Shown here: positions 1 to 7,094 of the stretch, piece by piece | Layout: the number at the start of each line of letters is the position of its first letter | Position numbering within the stretch: position 1 is the stretch's first letter | Assembly (NCBI GenBank): GCA_023260315.1 | Contig: JALQVQ010000261.1 | Coordinates: 1 to 7,668, forward strand | DNA from: Burkholderiaceae bacterium | GTDB lineage: Bacteria; Pseudomonadota; Gammaproteobacteria; Burkholderiales; Burkholderiaceae_C | Direction of reading: 5' to 3' | DNA length: 7,668 nt | Program-made: the position numbers and the translations under genes | The notes under the pieces: model-generated | The model's database searches: none | Told to the model about the DNA's origin: nothing | Seen by the model: the letters and a program-made list of their open reading frames with translations, nothing else

Positions 1-462
1 TTCATCCGCAACCACCCGCTGCCCGTGCTCGCCCCCGAGGTCTTGCTGGTGCAAAGCAATGGCATGAAGCATTGGTTAGAGCTGGCACTGGCCAAGGATC
101 TGGGTATTTGTGCCGCCACCCACATTGAGCTGCCATCGGCCAAGCTGTGGCAAATTTACCGCGCCGTGCTGGGGCCAGACAGCGTACCCGCGCACATGCC
201 GCTGGACAAATCACCCTTGGTGTGGCGCATCATGCGCCGCCTGCCCGACTTGCTCGCACAGCCCAGCTTTGCGCCGCTGAAAAACTATTTGGGCCAGAGT
301 TCGAGTGACGATCAAGGCAATGGCAGCGGCGACGGCCAAGCCTCCCGCATGAACCGCCGTGCCTACCAACTCGCCACGCAACTGGCCGATGTGCTCGACG
401 GCTACCAAAACTACCGCGCTGATTGGCTGGAAGATTGGGCACAGGCCAGAGACCAGCTGCGT
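1..462 (+). CDS. recC: RecC (exodeoxyribonuclease V gamma subunit), internal N-terminal fragment
   Basis: This is a partial gene, open at the window start and cut at about 462. RecC is the subunit of the RecBCD helicase-nuclease that recognises Chi and holds the split DNA strands during double-strand break repair. The fragment reads about 154 residues in frame 1 with no stop. Recognisable RecC N-terminal blocks are EVLLVQSNGMKHWLELALA (residues 13-31), THIELPSAKLWQIYRAVLG (about 40-58), a DKSPLVWRIMRRLPDLL block, and DVLDGYQNYRADWLEDW near the end. A Ser/Gly/Asp-rich linker lies at about residues 100-116. The first 30-40 residues expected of RecC are missing off the left edge, and most of the roughly 1,100-residue protein is missing on the right, where the sequence changes abruptly to a phaB start. 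The ATG at 25 is internal, not a true start. The family call is confident; the break is discussed under findings. Confidence 0.85.
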
Positions 463-470
463 AGTCCAAC

Positions 471-476
471 AGGAGG
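471..476 (+). promoter_or_regulatory. Shine-Dalgarno sequence of the phaB fragment
   Basis: AGGAGG is a perfect Shine-Dalgarno core 7 bases before the ATG at 484. An in-frame ATG at 478 is only one base from it, which is too close, so 484 is the start. The site shows that the sequence from about 470 onward is the native upstream region of phaB and not recC coding sequence. Confidence 0.75.
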
Positions 477-483
477 AATGTTC

Positions 484-612
484 ATGTCACGCGTTGCGAT
501 TGTTACCGGCGGAACCCGAGGCATCGGTGCCGCGATCTCCAAGCTGCTGCACCAGAGTGGATATAAAGTGGCGGCCAACTACGCTGGCAATGCCGAGCGC
601 GCCAAGGCTTTT
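484..612 (+). pseudogene. phaB: PhaB-type acetoacetyl-CoA reductase (SDR family), N-terminal 43 codons only
   Basis: This is the beginning of a short-chain dehydrogenase/reductase. PhaB reduces acetoacetyl-CoA to (R)-3-hydroxybutyryl-CoA with NADPH in polyhydroxybutyrate synthesis. The sequence opens MSRVAIVTGGTRGIG, with the Rossmann TGxxxGxG cofactor motif at residues 8-15, and continues GYKVAANYAGN at 26-36, wording typical of PhaB more than generic FabG. It stops resembling the family after AKAF at residue 43, where the nuoJ sequence takes over in another frame. Full-length members have about 245 residues, so roughly 80% is missing, including the Ser-Tyr-Lys catalytic residues. It cannot be functional as drawn. 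FabG or another SDR is the alternative identity. The recC frame upstream runs into it without a stop, so a gene caller would fuse the two. It is typed as a pseudogene only because it is truncated; a chimeric join is more likely than genuine gene decay. Confidence 0.75.
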
Positions 613-989
613 GGCGTCACCTGCCCCTGGCTGCATTGGTCGGTGCGCTGATGGCAGGTGAAATCTCCATCGTCCTGATGGATGGATTCGCCGCGATGCC
701 TGCACCAGGCCCAGAGGCGGGTGCGTCAAACACGCTGGCGCTCGGCATGCTGCTCTACACCGAGTATTTGTACCCCCTTGAAATCGCCGCTGTTTTGTTG
801 CTGGTCGCGATTGTTGCTGCCATTGCACTGACATTGCGTAGCCGCAAGGATACCCGCCACACCGTGGCCTCCGAGCAAGTCAAGGTGCGTAAGTCTGATC
901 GCTTGCGCGTGATCAAAATGGACGCGGTCGTCCCTGTCGCAGCAGCGGCTTCGGCCGTTCAAAATGAAGAAGGGCAGGGCGCCAAATGA
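606..989 (+). CDS. nuoJ: NADH-quinone oxidoreductase subunit J (NuoJ), C-terminal part
   Basis: NuoJ is an integral membrane subunit of complex I, lying in the membrane arm near the quinone-binding end. Only about the last 127 residues are present. The reading frame is recognisable from [19 protein letters not shown] at 606 onward, and upstream it is replaced by phaB. One transmembrane helix lies at the join-proximal end ([20 protein letters not shown]). Another follows the family block [19 protein letters not shown] and runs to about IALTL. A basic tail (residues RKDTRH to DRLRVIKM) and an Ala-rich end then follow. The stop TGA at 987-989 overlaps the nuoK start as ATGA, indicating translational coupling. 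The TTG at 636 and later ATGs are internal and should not be taken as starts. The subunit identity is supported by sequence and by its position before nuoK. Confidence 0.88.
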   Translation, partial: GFWRHLPLAALVGALMAGEISIVLMDGFAAMPAPGPEAGASNTLALGMLLYTEYLYPLEIAAVLLLVAIVAAIALTLRSRKDTRHTVASEQVKVRKSDRLRVIKMDAVVPVAAAASAVQNEEGQGAK

Positions 990-1306
990 ACGCTGTTAGC
1001 TCCATTGGCCTGGGCCATTTCCTGTCGCTCGGTGCGGCATTGTTTGCGTTGTCCATCATCGGTATTTTCCTTAACCGAAAAAACCTGATCGTCTTGTTGA
1101 TGGCGATTGAGTTGATGTTGTTGGCCGTGAACACCAACTTCGTCGCGTTTTCCTATTACCTCAATGACATGAATGGACAGGTTTTTGTGTTCTTCATATT
1201 GACGGTTGCGGCTGCTGAGTCGGCCATTGGTCTCGCCATTTTGGTGTTGTTGTTCCGAAACAAATCGACCATTGATGTCCAAGAGCTCGATGCCCTCAAA
1301 GGCTGA
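986..1306 (+). CDS. nuoK: NADH-quinone oxidoreductase subunit K (NuoK)
   Basis: This complete 106-residue subunit of the complex I membrane arm is homologous to MrpC and mitochondrial ND4L. Three transmembrane helices are visible at about residues 8-28, 33-53 and 66-90. The two membrane glutamates known to be needed for proton translocation in the family are present: E42 in the [13 protein letters not shown] helix and E78 in [15 protein letters not shown]. The length matches the usual 100-105 residues. The ATG at 986 overlaps the nuoJ stop by four bases. I see no strong Shine-Dalgarno of its own beyond the AGGGC stretch at about 973-980, so it probably depends on coupling to nuoJ. nuoL starts 20 bases after the stop. 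Nothing is unusual about the gene. Confidence 0.96.
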   Translation: MNAVSSIGLGHFLSLGAALFALSIIGIFLNRKNLIVLLMAIELMLLAVNTNFVAFSYYLNDMNGQVFVFFILTVAAAESAIGLAILVLLFRNKSTIDVQELDALKG

Positions 1307-1326
1307 GCCAGAAAAGAAACTGACAT

Positions 1327-3351
1327 ATGAGTAACACACTGTCTGCTGGCAATTTGCTGGCTGTTCCGTTAGCGCCGCTTGCCGGCGCGCTGTTGGCGGG
1401 TATTTTTGGTACCAAACTCGGTGGCAATCTCTTGGGGCGGAAGGCCAGCCACACCGTCACGATTTTGGGCGTTTTTATCGCTTTCATCCTCTCTGTCATG
1501 ACGCTGTCCAACGTCATGGATGGCGCGACCTTCAATGCCACCATCTACGAATGGATGGTGACAGGCGGTCTTCGAATGGAGATTGGCTTCATGGTGGATG
1601 GCCTGACCGCCATGATGATGGTGGTGGTCACCTTCGTGTCCCTGATGGTCCACATTTACACGATCGGATACATGTCTGAAGACGAAGGCTACAACCGTTT
1701 CTTCTCCTACATCTCTCTGTTCACCTTCGCCATGCTGATGCTCGTCATGAGCAACAACCTGCTCCAGTTGTTCTTCGGCTGGGAGGCCGTTGGCCTGGTC
1801 TCGTATCTATTAATCGGCTTTTGGTTCAAGCGGTCGACGGCTGTCTTCGCCAACATGAAGGCTTTCTTGGTCAACCGAGTCGGTGACTTCGGCTTCATTT
1901 TGGGTATTGGCTTGTTGGCCAGCTACACCGGTAGCCTCAATTACACCGAGATCTTCGGTCAAGCCAACACCCTCGTTGGCCAGACCTTGCCCGGCACGGA
2001 GTGGTTGCTGTTGAGTGTCATCGGTATTTGTTTGTTCATCGGCGCCATGGGTAAATCTGCGCAGTTTCCGCTACACGTGTGGTTACCTGACTCCATGGAA
2101 GGCCCAACACCCATCTCCGCTCTGATTCACGCAGCGACGATGGTGACCGCCGGCATCTTCATGGTTGCTCGCATGTCCCCGCTTTATGAGCTGAGCGACA
2201 CCGCACTGAACTTCATACTGGTCATTGGTGCGATCACGGCTCTGTTTATGGGGTTTTTGGGCATTATCCAAAACGATATCAAGCGGGTGGTGGCGTATTC
2301 AACGTTGTCACAGTTGGGGTACATGACTGTCGCGTTGGGGGCGTCTGCCTACTCTGTGGCGGTCTTCCACCTGATGACGCACGCTTTCTTTAAAGCTTTG
2401 CTGTTTTTGGCTGCGGGTTCGGTGATCATCGGGATGCATCACAACCAAGACATCCGTTGGATGGGTGGCGTTCGCAAGTACATGCCCATCACGTGGATCA
2501 CGTTTTTGCTCGGTTCCCTCGCGTTGATTGGTACGCCATTCTTCTCAGGCTTCTATTCAAAAGACAGCATCATCGAGGCTGTGAGTGCCAGCACCTTGCC
2601 GGCAGCAGGCTTTGCAAGTTTTGCCGTTTTGGCCGGTGTCTTCGTCACGGCGTTTTATTCTTTCCGTGTCTATTTCTTGGTTTTCCATGGCAAAGAGCGC
2701 TATGACCAAAACCCCGATGCACACGGCCACCATGACGATCACCACGATGATGCACATGGCCATGGCGGCACGCCGCATGAGTCACCGGTCGTCGTGACAT
2801 TGCCGCTCGTGCTGCTGGCGATTCCGTCTGTGGTCATTGGTTTCTTGAGCATCGACGCGCTTTTGTTCGGTGACTTCTTTGGTTCGGCCATTGTGGTCAA
2901 CGATGTCAAGCACGGCGCGATGCTTGAATTGCGAGAGCTGTTCCACGGCCCTGTTGCCATGGCCGTACACGGCTTGCAGACTGCGCCATTCTGGCTCGCT
3001 TTGTCAGGCGTATTGGCCGCGTATTACATGTATATGGTGAATCCTGCCGTCCCAGCCGCATTCGCACGGATGCTGAAACCGGTGATGACCATCCTCGAGA
3101 ACAAGTACTACCTCGATTGGTTCAACGAGAACGTATTGGCTCGTGGCGCGCGCGGCATCGGTATTGGTTTATGGAAGGGTGGTGACCAGGGTGTGATCGA
3201 GGGCGGCATTGTCAATGCCAGCTGGAAACTGGTGGGCGCGATCTCTGGCTTGGTGCGCAAACTGCAGAGCGGCTACATCTATCACTACGCGCTGGTGATG
3301 ATTTTGGGCATTTTTGTGCTCGTGACTATGTTCGTTTGGCTGGCGAAATAA
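1327..3351 (+). CDS. nuoL: NADH-quinone oxidoreductase subunit L (NuoL), antiporter-like proton pump
   Basis: NuoL is the largest and most distal antiporter-like subunit of complex I and pumps protons across the inner membrane. At 674 residues it is near full length for betaproteobacteria. Key residues are E153 in FFGWEAVGLVSYLLIGFW, K243 in GAMGKSAQFPLHVWLPDSMEGPTP, and K412 in GFYSKDSI; these correspond to E144, K229 and K399 of the E. coli protein by motif. The signature SALIHAATMVTAG lies at 264-276. A histidine/aspartate-rich hydrophilic loop occupies about 464-484. The C-terminal part (from about YYLDWFNENV to the end) has the long amphipathic lateral helix region and a final membrane helix. 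The ATG at 1327 is chosen because it gives the family N-terminus and follows nuoK by 20 bases. Its ribosome binding site is weak (AGAAAAGAAA). Confidence 0.97.
   Translation: MSNTLSAGNLLAVPLAPLAGALLAGIFGTKLGGNLLGRKASHTVTILGVFIAFILSVMTLSNVMDGATFNATIYEWMVTGGLRMEIGFMVDGLTAMMMVVVTFVSLMVHIYTIGYMSEDEGYNRFFSYISLFTFAMLMLVMSNNLLQLFFGWEAVGLVSYLLIGFWFKRSTAVFANMKAFLVNRVGDFGFILGIGLLASYTGSLNYTEIFGQANTLVGQTLPGTEWLLLSVIGICLFIGAMGKSAQFPLHVWLPDSMEGPTPISALIHAATMVTAGIFMVARMSPLYELSDTALNFILVIGAITALFMGFLGIIQNDIKRVVAYSTLSQLGYMTVALGASAYSVAVFHLMTHAFFKALLFLAAGSVIIGMHHNQDIRWMGGVRKYMPITWITFLLGSLALIGTPFFSGFYSKDSIIEAVSASTLPAAGFASFAVLAGVFVTAFYSFRVYFLVFHGKERYDQNPDAHGHHDDHHDDAHGHGGTPHESPVVVTLPLVLLAIPSVVIGFLSIDALLFGDFFGSAIVVNDVKHGAMLELRELFHGPVAMAVHGLQTAPFWLALSGVLAAYYMYMVNPAVPAAFARMLKPVMTILENKYYLDWFNENVLARGARGIGIGLWKGGDQGVIEGGIVNASWKLVGAISGLVRKLQSGYIYHYALVMILGIFVLVTMFVWLAK
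2716..2778 (+). other. Histidine-rich loop within NuoL
   Basis: Residues 464-484 of NuoL (DAHGHHDDHHDDAHGHGGTPH) contain eight histidines and five aspartates between two membrane helices. Similar His-rich insertions are known in betaproteobacterial NuoL proteins. Metal binding is a guess from composition only. Confidence 0.8.
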
Positions 3352-3355
3352 GGAG
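3351..3355 (+). promoter_or_regulatory. Shine-Dalgarno sequence of nuoM, overlapping the nuoL stop
   Basis: AGGAG begins on the last base of the nuoL TAA stop and lies 9 bases before the nuoM ATG at 3365. It is the clearest ribosome binding site within the nuo block and fixes the nuoM start. Confidence 0.8.
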
Positions 3356-3364
3356 AATAATAAA

Positions 3365-4840
3365 ATGGGTCTGCTTAGCCTCGCGATTTGGACGCCAATT
3401 GCATTTGGTGTTTTGCTTTTACTGATCGGCAGCGATCAACACGCCGTCCGAACACGCTTTTTGTCGCTGTTTGGCGCCTTGGCCAGCTTGGCCGCGACGG
3501 TTCCGATGATCAGCCGCTTTGTATCCGGCGTTGGTGAACTTCAATTGGTTGAGCGTGCCCCTTGGGTTGAGCGCTTCAACATGTTCTACCACCTGGGTGT
3601 CGATGGCATTTCCTTTTGGTTGATTGTGCTGACCGCCTTCATCACTGTCATCGTGGTTGTTGCCGGGTGGGAAGTGATCACCGAGCGCGTTAGCCAGTAC
3701 ATGGCCGCGTTCTTGATTTTGAGCGGCTTGATGATTGGCGTTTTCAGCGCGCAAGATGCGATGCTGTTTTATGTCTTCTTCGAAGCCACGTTGATCCCGA
3801 TGTACATCATCATCGGCGGTTGGGGCGGTCCCAACAAGATTTACGCAGCCTTCAAGTTTTTCTTGTACACGCTGCTCGGCTCGTTGTTGATGCTGATCGC
3901 GCTGATTTATCTCTACAACGCAGCCGGCAACAGTTTTGCGCTGGCTGATTGGTACGAGTTGCCCCTCACAGGTACGGCACAGACGCTCCTATTTTTCGCC
4001 TTCTTTGCGGCCTTCGCCGTCAAAGTTCCCATGTGGCCTGTTCATACGTGGTTGCCTGACGTTCACGTGGAGGCGCCAACAGGTGGCTCTGCGGTTTTGG
4101 CCGCGATCATGTTGAAGCTGGGGGCCTATGGTTTCCTGCGTTTTTCCTTACCCATCGCCCCAGATGCCGCGCATGAATGGGCTTGGCTCATGATCACCTT
4201 GTCGTTGGTTGCGGTGGTTTACGTCGGGTTGGTTGCCATGGTGCAAACCGATATGAAGAAGCTGGTGGCGTACTCGTCTGTTGCGCACATGGGTTTTGTC
4301 ACGCTCGGGTTCTTCTTTTTTGATACCTTGGGTATGTCTGGCGCAGTGGTCCAAATGATCGCGCATGGCTTTGTATCTGCCGCCATGTTTTTGGCGATTG
4401 GCGTTCTGTACGACCGCATGCACTCCCGCGATATCGCCGCCTACGGGGGCGTCGCGAATACGATGCCTAAGTTTGCAGCGTTCGCCATTCTGTTCGCCAT
4501 GGCCAATGCCGGTTTGCCCGGCACGGCGGGGTTCGTTGGTGAGTGGATGGTTATTTTGTCTGCGGTTGGCTTTAATTTCTGGATCGGCTTGGCCGCGGCA
4601 AGCGCATTGATCTTTGGCGCTGCTTACACGCTTTGGATGGTCAAGCGCGTGTACTTGGGCGACGTTGCCAATGACCATGTGCGGGAGTTGACTGACATCA
4701 ACGCCCGCGAATTCCTCATGTTGGCGCTCCTCGCGCTGGCCGTCTTGGCGATGGGCGTGTATCCAAAGCCAATGACCGATGTAATCAATCCGTCCGTTGA
4801 ATTGTTGCTACAGCACGTGGCACAGTCCAAGTTACTGTAG
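3365..4840 (+). CDS. nuoM: NADH-quinone oxidoreductase subunit M (NuoM), antiporter-like proton pump
   Basis: NuoM is the middle antiporter-like subunit of the complex I membrane arm. It has 491 residues, the usual size. The family's proton-path residues can be placed by motif: E140 in FYVFFEATLIPMYIIIG, K220 in FAVKVPMWPVHTWLPDVHVE, K251 in LAAIMLKLGAYGFLRF, and E393 in GTAGFVGEWMVI, matching E144, K234, K265 and E407 of E. coli NuoM. The motif VHTWLPDVHVEAPTGGSAVLAA lies at 226-247, and TDMKKLVAYSSVAHMGFV follows at about 295-312. It is highly hydrophobic throughout, as expected of a roughly 14-helix protein. The start at 3365 has a good AGGAG site, and the stop is 8 bases before nuoN. No anomalies were seen. 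Confidence 0.97.
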   Translation: MGLLSLAIWTPIAFGVLLLLIGSDQHAVRTRFLSLFGALASLAATVPMISRFVSGVGELQLVERAPWVERFNMFYHLGVDGISFWLIVLTAFITVIVVVAGWEVITERVSQYMAAFLILSGLMIGVFSAQDAMLFYVFFEATLIPMYIIIGGWGGPNKIYAAFKFFLYTLLGSLLMLIALIYLYNAAGNSFALADWYELPLTGTAQTLLFFAFFAAFAVKVPMWPVHTWLPDVHVEAPTGGSAVLAAIMLKLGAYGFLRFSLPIAPDAAHEWAWLMITLSLVAVVYVGLVAMVQTDMKKLVAYSSVAHMGFVTLGFFFFDTLGMSGAVVQMIAHGFVSAAMFLAIGVLYDRMHSRDIAAYGGVANTMPKFAAFAILFAMANAGLPGTAGFVGEWMVILSAVGFNFWIGLAAASALIFGAAYTLWMVKRVYLGDVANDHVRELTDINAREFLMLALLALAVLAMGVYPKPMTDVINPSVELLLQHVAQSKLL

Positions 4841-4848
4841 GTTTAGAA

Positions 4849-6342
4849 ATGATCGACAAACTCAGCTGGGTTGCTGCTTACCCTGAAATTTTCTTGCTGG
4901 TAATGACGTGTGTCATTGCCATCGCCGACTTGAGCGTCAAGAGCGAGAAGCGCACCTCAACCTACATCATCACGTTGCTGACGTTGGCAACGCTGTGCAT
5001 TTTGAATGCGGTGTACGCTGTCCATGGCCAAACGATCGTGGCGTTTGGCGGGATGGTCATCTCTGACCCCATGGGCCATTGGTTGAAGAGCTTCGCTGCG
5101 TTAGCCGTATTTATTACGCTGGTTTATGGGCGCGATTATGCGTCTGGACGCGGTATGTTGCGCGGCGGGGAGCTGTTCACGCTCTCTCTGTTCGCGCTGC
5201 TGGGCATGTACATCATGATGAGTGGACACCACTTCGTCGTTTTGTACCTCGGCTTGGAATTGCTGACCCTGTCGAGTTATGCGCTGGTGGCACTGCGCCG
5301 TGACAACGCGAACGCCTCTGAAGCGGCGATGAAATATTTCGTGCTGGGGGCAATGGCGAGCGGTTTCATGCTGTACGGCCTCTCCATGATGTACGGCGCG
5401 ACAGGCTCCTTGGATGTGGCCGTTGTCTCGCAGCAGTTGACCACCGGTAATGCAGACAGCCGCGTGCTTGCCTTGGGCGTCGTATTTGTTGTGGCTGGCC
5501 TCGCCTTTAAATTGGGCGCTGCACCATTCCACATGTGGGTGCCTGACGTGTACGACGGTGCGCCAACGGCTGTGACCCTGATGATTGCTGGCGCGCCTAA
5601 ATTGGCGGCGTTCGCCATTGTCATGCGTTTGTTGGTTGAGGGCATGTTGCCCATGGCGCTGGATTGGCAGCAAATGCTGGGCATGCTGGCTGTCGCTTCG
5701 TTGCTGGTGGGTAACCTGGCCGCCATTGCGCAGACAAACCTGAAGCGGATGTTGGCGTTTTCCACCATCGCGCAAATGGGCTTCGTGTTGTTGGGCATGG
5801 TTGCGGGTGTCAATGACGGCACAGGAAGTAACGCCGTTAACGCCTACAGCGCCACCATGTTCTACATGGTGACCTACGTGTTGACCACGCTCGCCACCTT
5901 CGGTGTTATTTTGTTGCTCAACAAAGCTGACTTTGAGGTGGAGAAGCTGACCGATTTGGCCGGTCTGAACCAGCGCAGTCCGATGATGGCCGGTGTTCTT
6001 GCCGCCTCGATGTTCTCTTTGGCTGGCGTGCCACCTCTAGTCGGCTTTTATGCGAAATTGTCGGTGTTACAGGCGCTGCTCGAATCGAATGAGTCGTTCT
6101 ACATCTACATGGGTGTGTTCGCCGTCATGATGTCGCTGGTGGGTGCGTTTTACTACTTGCGTATCGTGAAGCTGATGTACTTTGATGCCCCATCGGCCGC
6201 ACATGCCGCGCAAAGCATTGACGCGCCTGCCGATGCCAAGTTCGTGCTCGGCCTGAATGGTCTGAGTTTGCTGGTGTTTGGCTTGCTGCCCAGTGGGCTC
6301 ATGATCCTGTGTGCACAAGCGATCACGGAACTATTGGTTTAA
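4849..6342 (+). CDS. nuoN: NADH-quinone oxidoreductase subunit N (NuoN), antiporter-like proton pump
   Basis: NuoN is the antiporter-like membrane subunit of complex I lying between NuoM and NuoK. It has 497 residues, full length. The conserved membrane charges are present: E137 in VLYLGLELLTLSSYALVAL, K221 in VAGLAFKLGAAPFHMWVPDVY, K251 in IAGAPKLAAFAIVMR, and K403 in PLVGFYAKLSVL, corresponding to E133, K217, K247 and K395 in E. coli NuoN. NLKRMLAFSTIAQMGFVLLG at 297-316 is the usual broken-helix neighbourhood. The ATG at 4849 lies 8 bases after the nuoM stop with only a weak TAGG upstream, so translation is probably coupled to nuoM. In this lineage nuoN closes the core nuo operon, and here it is followed by the DUF2818 gene. 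Confidence 0.97.
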   Translation: MIDKLSWVAAYPEIFLLVMTCVIAIADLSVKSEKRTSTYIITLLTLATLCILNAVYAVHGQTIVAFGGMVISDPMGHWLKSFAALAVFITLVYGRDYASGRGMLRGGELFTLSLFALLGMYIMMSGHHFVVLYLGLELLTLSSYALVALRRDNANASEAAMKYFVLGAMASGFMLYGLSMMYGATGSLDVAVVSQQLTTGNADSRVLALGVVFVVAGLAFKLGAAPFHMWVPDVYDGAPTAVTLMIAGAPKLAAFAIVMRLLVEGMLPMALDWQQMLGMLAVASLLVGNLAAIAQTNLKRMLAFSTIAQMGFVLLGMVAGVNDGTGSNAVNAYSATMFYMVTYVLTTLATFGVILLLNKADFEVEKLTDLAGLNQRSPMMAGVLAASMFSLAGVPPLVGFYAKLSVLQALLESNESFYIYMGVFAVMMSLVGAFYYLRIVKLMYFDAPSAAHAAQSIDAPADAKFVLGLNGLSLLVFGLLPSGLMILCAQAITELLV

Positions 6343-6360
6343 AGCAGGCTCAGACACCGC

Positions 6361-6666
6361 ATGAATAATGCAAACGCCGTATGGCTGGTTATTGTGCTCG
6401 CCATACTGGCTGCGAACCTCCCTTTTCTAAATGACCGCTGGCTGGGAATCGTCCCTCGCCGAGCGTTAGAGACCAAGGGCTTGGCGCTCCGCCTGCTTGA
6501 GTGGGTTTTCTTGTACTTTGCCGTCGGTGCGACTGGCTTGGCAATTGAGAACCACTTGAGTCAAATCTACCCCCAGAACTGGGAGTTCTACGCTGTGACG
6601 GCGTTTCTGTTTGCGACGCTCGCGTTCCCAGGCTTTGTTTATCGTTACCTCTGGCGCAAGCGGTAA
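6361..6666 (+). CDS. DUF2818 family small membrane protein at the end of the nuo operon
   Basis: This complete 101-residue protein has no assigned biochemical function. Three hydrophobic segments suggest three membrane helices, at about residues 7-23, 43-63 and 78-96, with a basic C-terminus (YRYLWRKR). Features recognised as DUF2818 are the NLPFLNDRWLG block after helix 1, RLLEWVFLYF in helix 2, an acidic residue in AIENHLSQIYPQNWEFY, and the closing FPGFVYRYLW. It starts 18 bases after nuoN with no strong Shine-Dalgarno and is evidently cotranscribed. In Burkholderiales genomes this family is typically found immediately behind nuoN. That conserved position suggests a role linked to complex I, such as assembly or an accessory subunit, but this is inference from context. 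The family call is fairly sure; the function is unknown. Confidence 0.85.
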   Translation: MNNANAVWLVIVLAILAANLPFLNDRWLGIVPRRALETKGLALRLLEWVFLYFAVGATGLAIENHLSQIYPQNWEFYAVTAFLFATLAFPGFVYRYLWRKR

Positions 6667-6678
6667 ACCGGCCAATCT

Positions 6679-6987
6679 TCAGTCGTTGTCTGTGGGGCTA
6701 CTCTCGGGCGATTGATCGACAGCTTCGCGCAGTCCCTTACCCGGTTTGAAGTGTGGCACACGCTTCTCTGGAATATCAACCCGCTCACCCGAGCGTGGGT
6801 TGCGTCCGACACGTGCTGGCCGATGGTTAACGGTAAAACTGCCGAAACCACGGATCTCAATGCGATGGCCCTTCACCAAAGCCTCGCCCATCGCGTCCAA
6901 CATGGTACGAACGGCTTGTTCGGCGTCTCGGTGCGCCAATTGGCTGAACCGCTCAGCCAATGCATCAACTAAATCACTGCGTGTCAT
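6679..6987 (-). CDS. ihfB: Integration host factor beta subunit (IHF-beta)
   Basis: IHF-beta pairs with IHF-alpha to form a nucleoid protein that bends DNA sharply, acting in recombination, replication and transcription control. The 102-residue protein starts [14 protein letters not shown], has the DNA-binding arm signature [27 protein letters not shown] at about 42-68 with the intercalating proline at residue 65 (in RNPRSG), and ends with the [14 protein letters not shown] block plus a short acidic tail ([10 protein letters not shown]). The GFGSF and HFKPGK wording separates it from HU. The start at 6987 has an AAAGGA ribosome binding site 11 bases upstream (6999-7004). It follows rpsA on the same strand, the usual order in proteobacteria, but an intrinsic terminator lies between them. 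It is convergent with the nuo operon, with only 12 bases between the stops. Confidence 0.96.
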   Translation of the reverse strand: MTRSDLVDALAERFSQLAHRDAEQAVRTMLDAMGEALVKGHRIEIRGFGSFTVNHRPARVGRNPRSGERVDIPEKRVPHFKPGKGLREAVDQSPESSPTDND

Positions 6988-6998
6988 GCTGCTAATTA

Positions 6999-7004
6999 TC
7001 CTTT
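6999..7004 (-). promoter_or_regulatory. Ribosome binding site of ihfB
   Basis: On the minus strand AAAGGA lies 11 bases before the ihfB ATG. It supports the start at 6987. The spacing is slightly long, so this is a moderate site. Confidence 0.65.
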
Positions 7005-7045
7005 AAAAACAACGATCAATACGCAGTAACGGGAATTAAAAGGGC

Positions 7046-7092
7046 AAAAAAATAGCCCGGGTATCGCGTGCAGTCGCACGCAAAGCCCGGGC
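7046..7092 (-). terminator. Rho-independent terminator between rpsA and ihfB
   Basis: Read on the minus strand, a 7-base stem GCCCGGG/CCCGGGC (7086-7092 with 7055-7061) encloses a second 6-base stem GCGTGC/GCACGC (7076-7081 with 7066-7071) capped by a four-base loop. The two stems are separated by a 4-by-4 internal loop. A run of seven T follows at 7052-7046. No T-run lies on the other side, so it acts on minus-strand transcripts only. It should end rpsA transcription about 36 bases after the stop codon, leaving ihfB dependent on read-through or its own promoter. Confidence 0.88.
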
Positions 7093-7094
7093 CA

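Noticed and set aside
25..651. A 208-residue open frame read as one protein (RecC-PhaB)
   Set aside because: It combines recC, a phaB ribosome binding site and start, and finally nuoJ sequence in the wrong frame. The last 13 or so residues are out-of-frame nuoJ, so it is not a natural protein.
4148..4678. Long open frame on the minus strand opposite nuoM (176 residues)
   Set aside because: It is opposite a highly conserved membrane protein gene, has a His/Arg/Gln-rich composition typical of antisense shadows of hydrophobic genes, and has no recognisable domain.
5101..5822. Overlapping minus-strand open frames opposite nuoN (224 and 181 residues)
   Set aside because: The reasoning is the same: antisense of hydrophobic codons, no ribosome binding site, no recognisable family, and the + strand gene is intact with all key residues.
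6992..7020. TTGATC and GATAAT as a promoter for ihfB
   Set aside because: The spacing is only 13 bases, and the -10-like word overlaps the ribosome binding site, so transcription would begin near or after the start codon.
7005..7030. Possible IHF binding site upstream of ihfB (ATCAA with a nearby A/T-rich run), suggesting autoregulation
   Set aside because: Only the ATCAA half is present; the TTR half of the consensus is missing at the right spacing.
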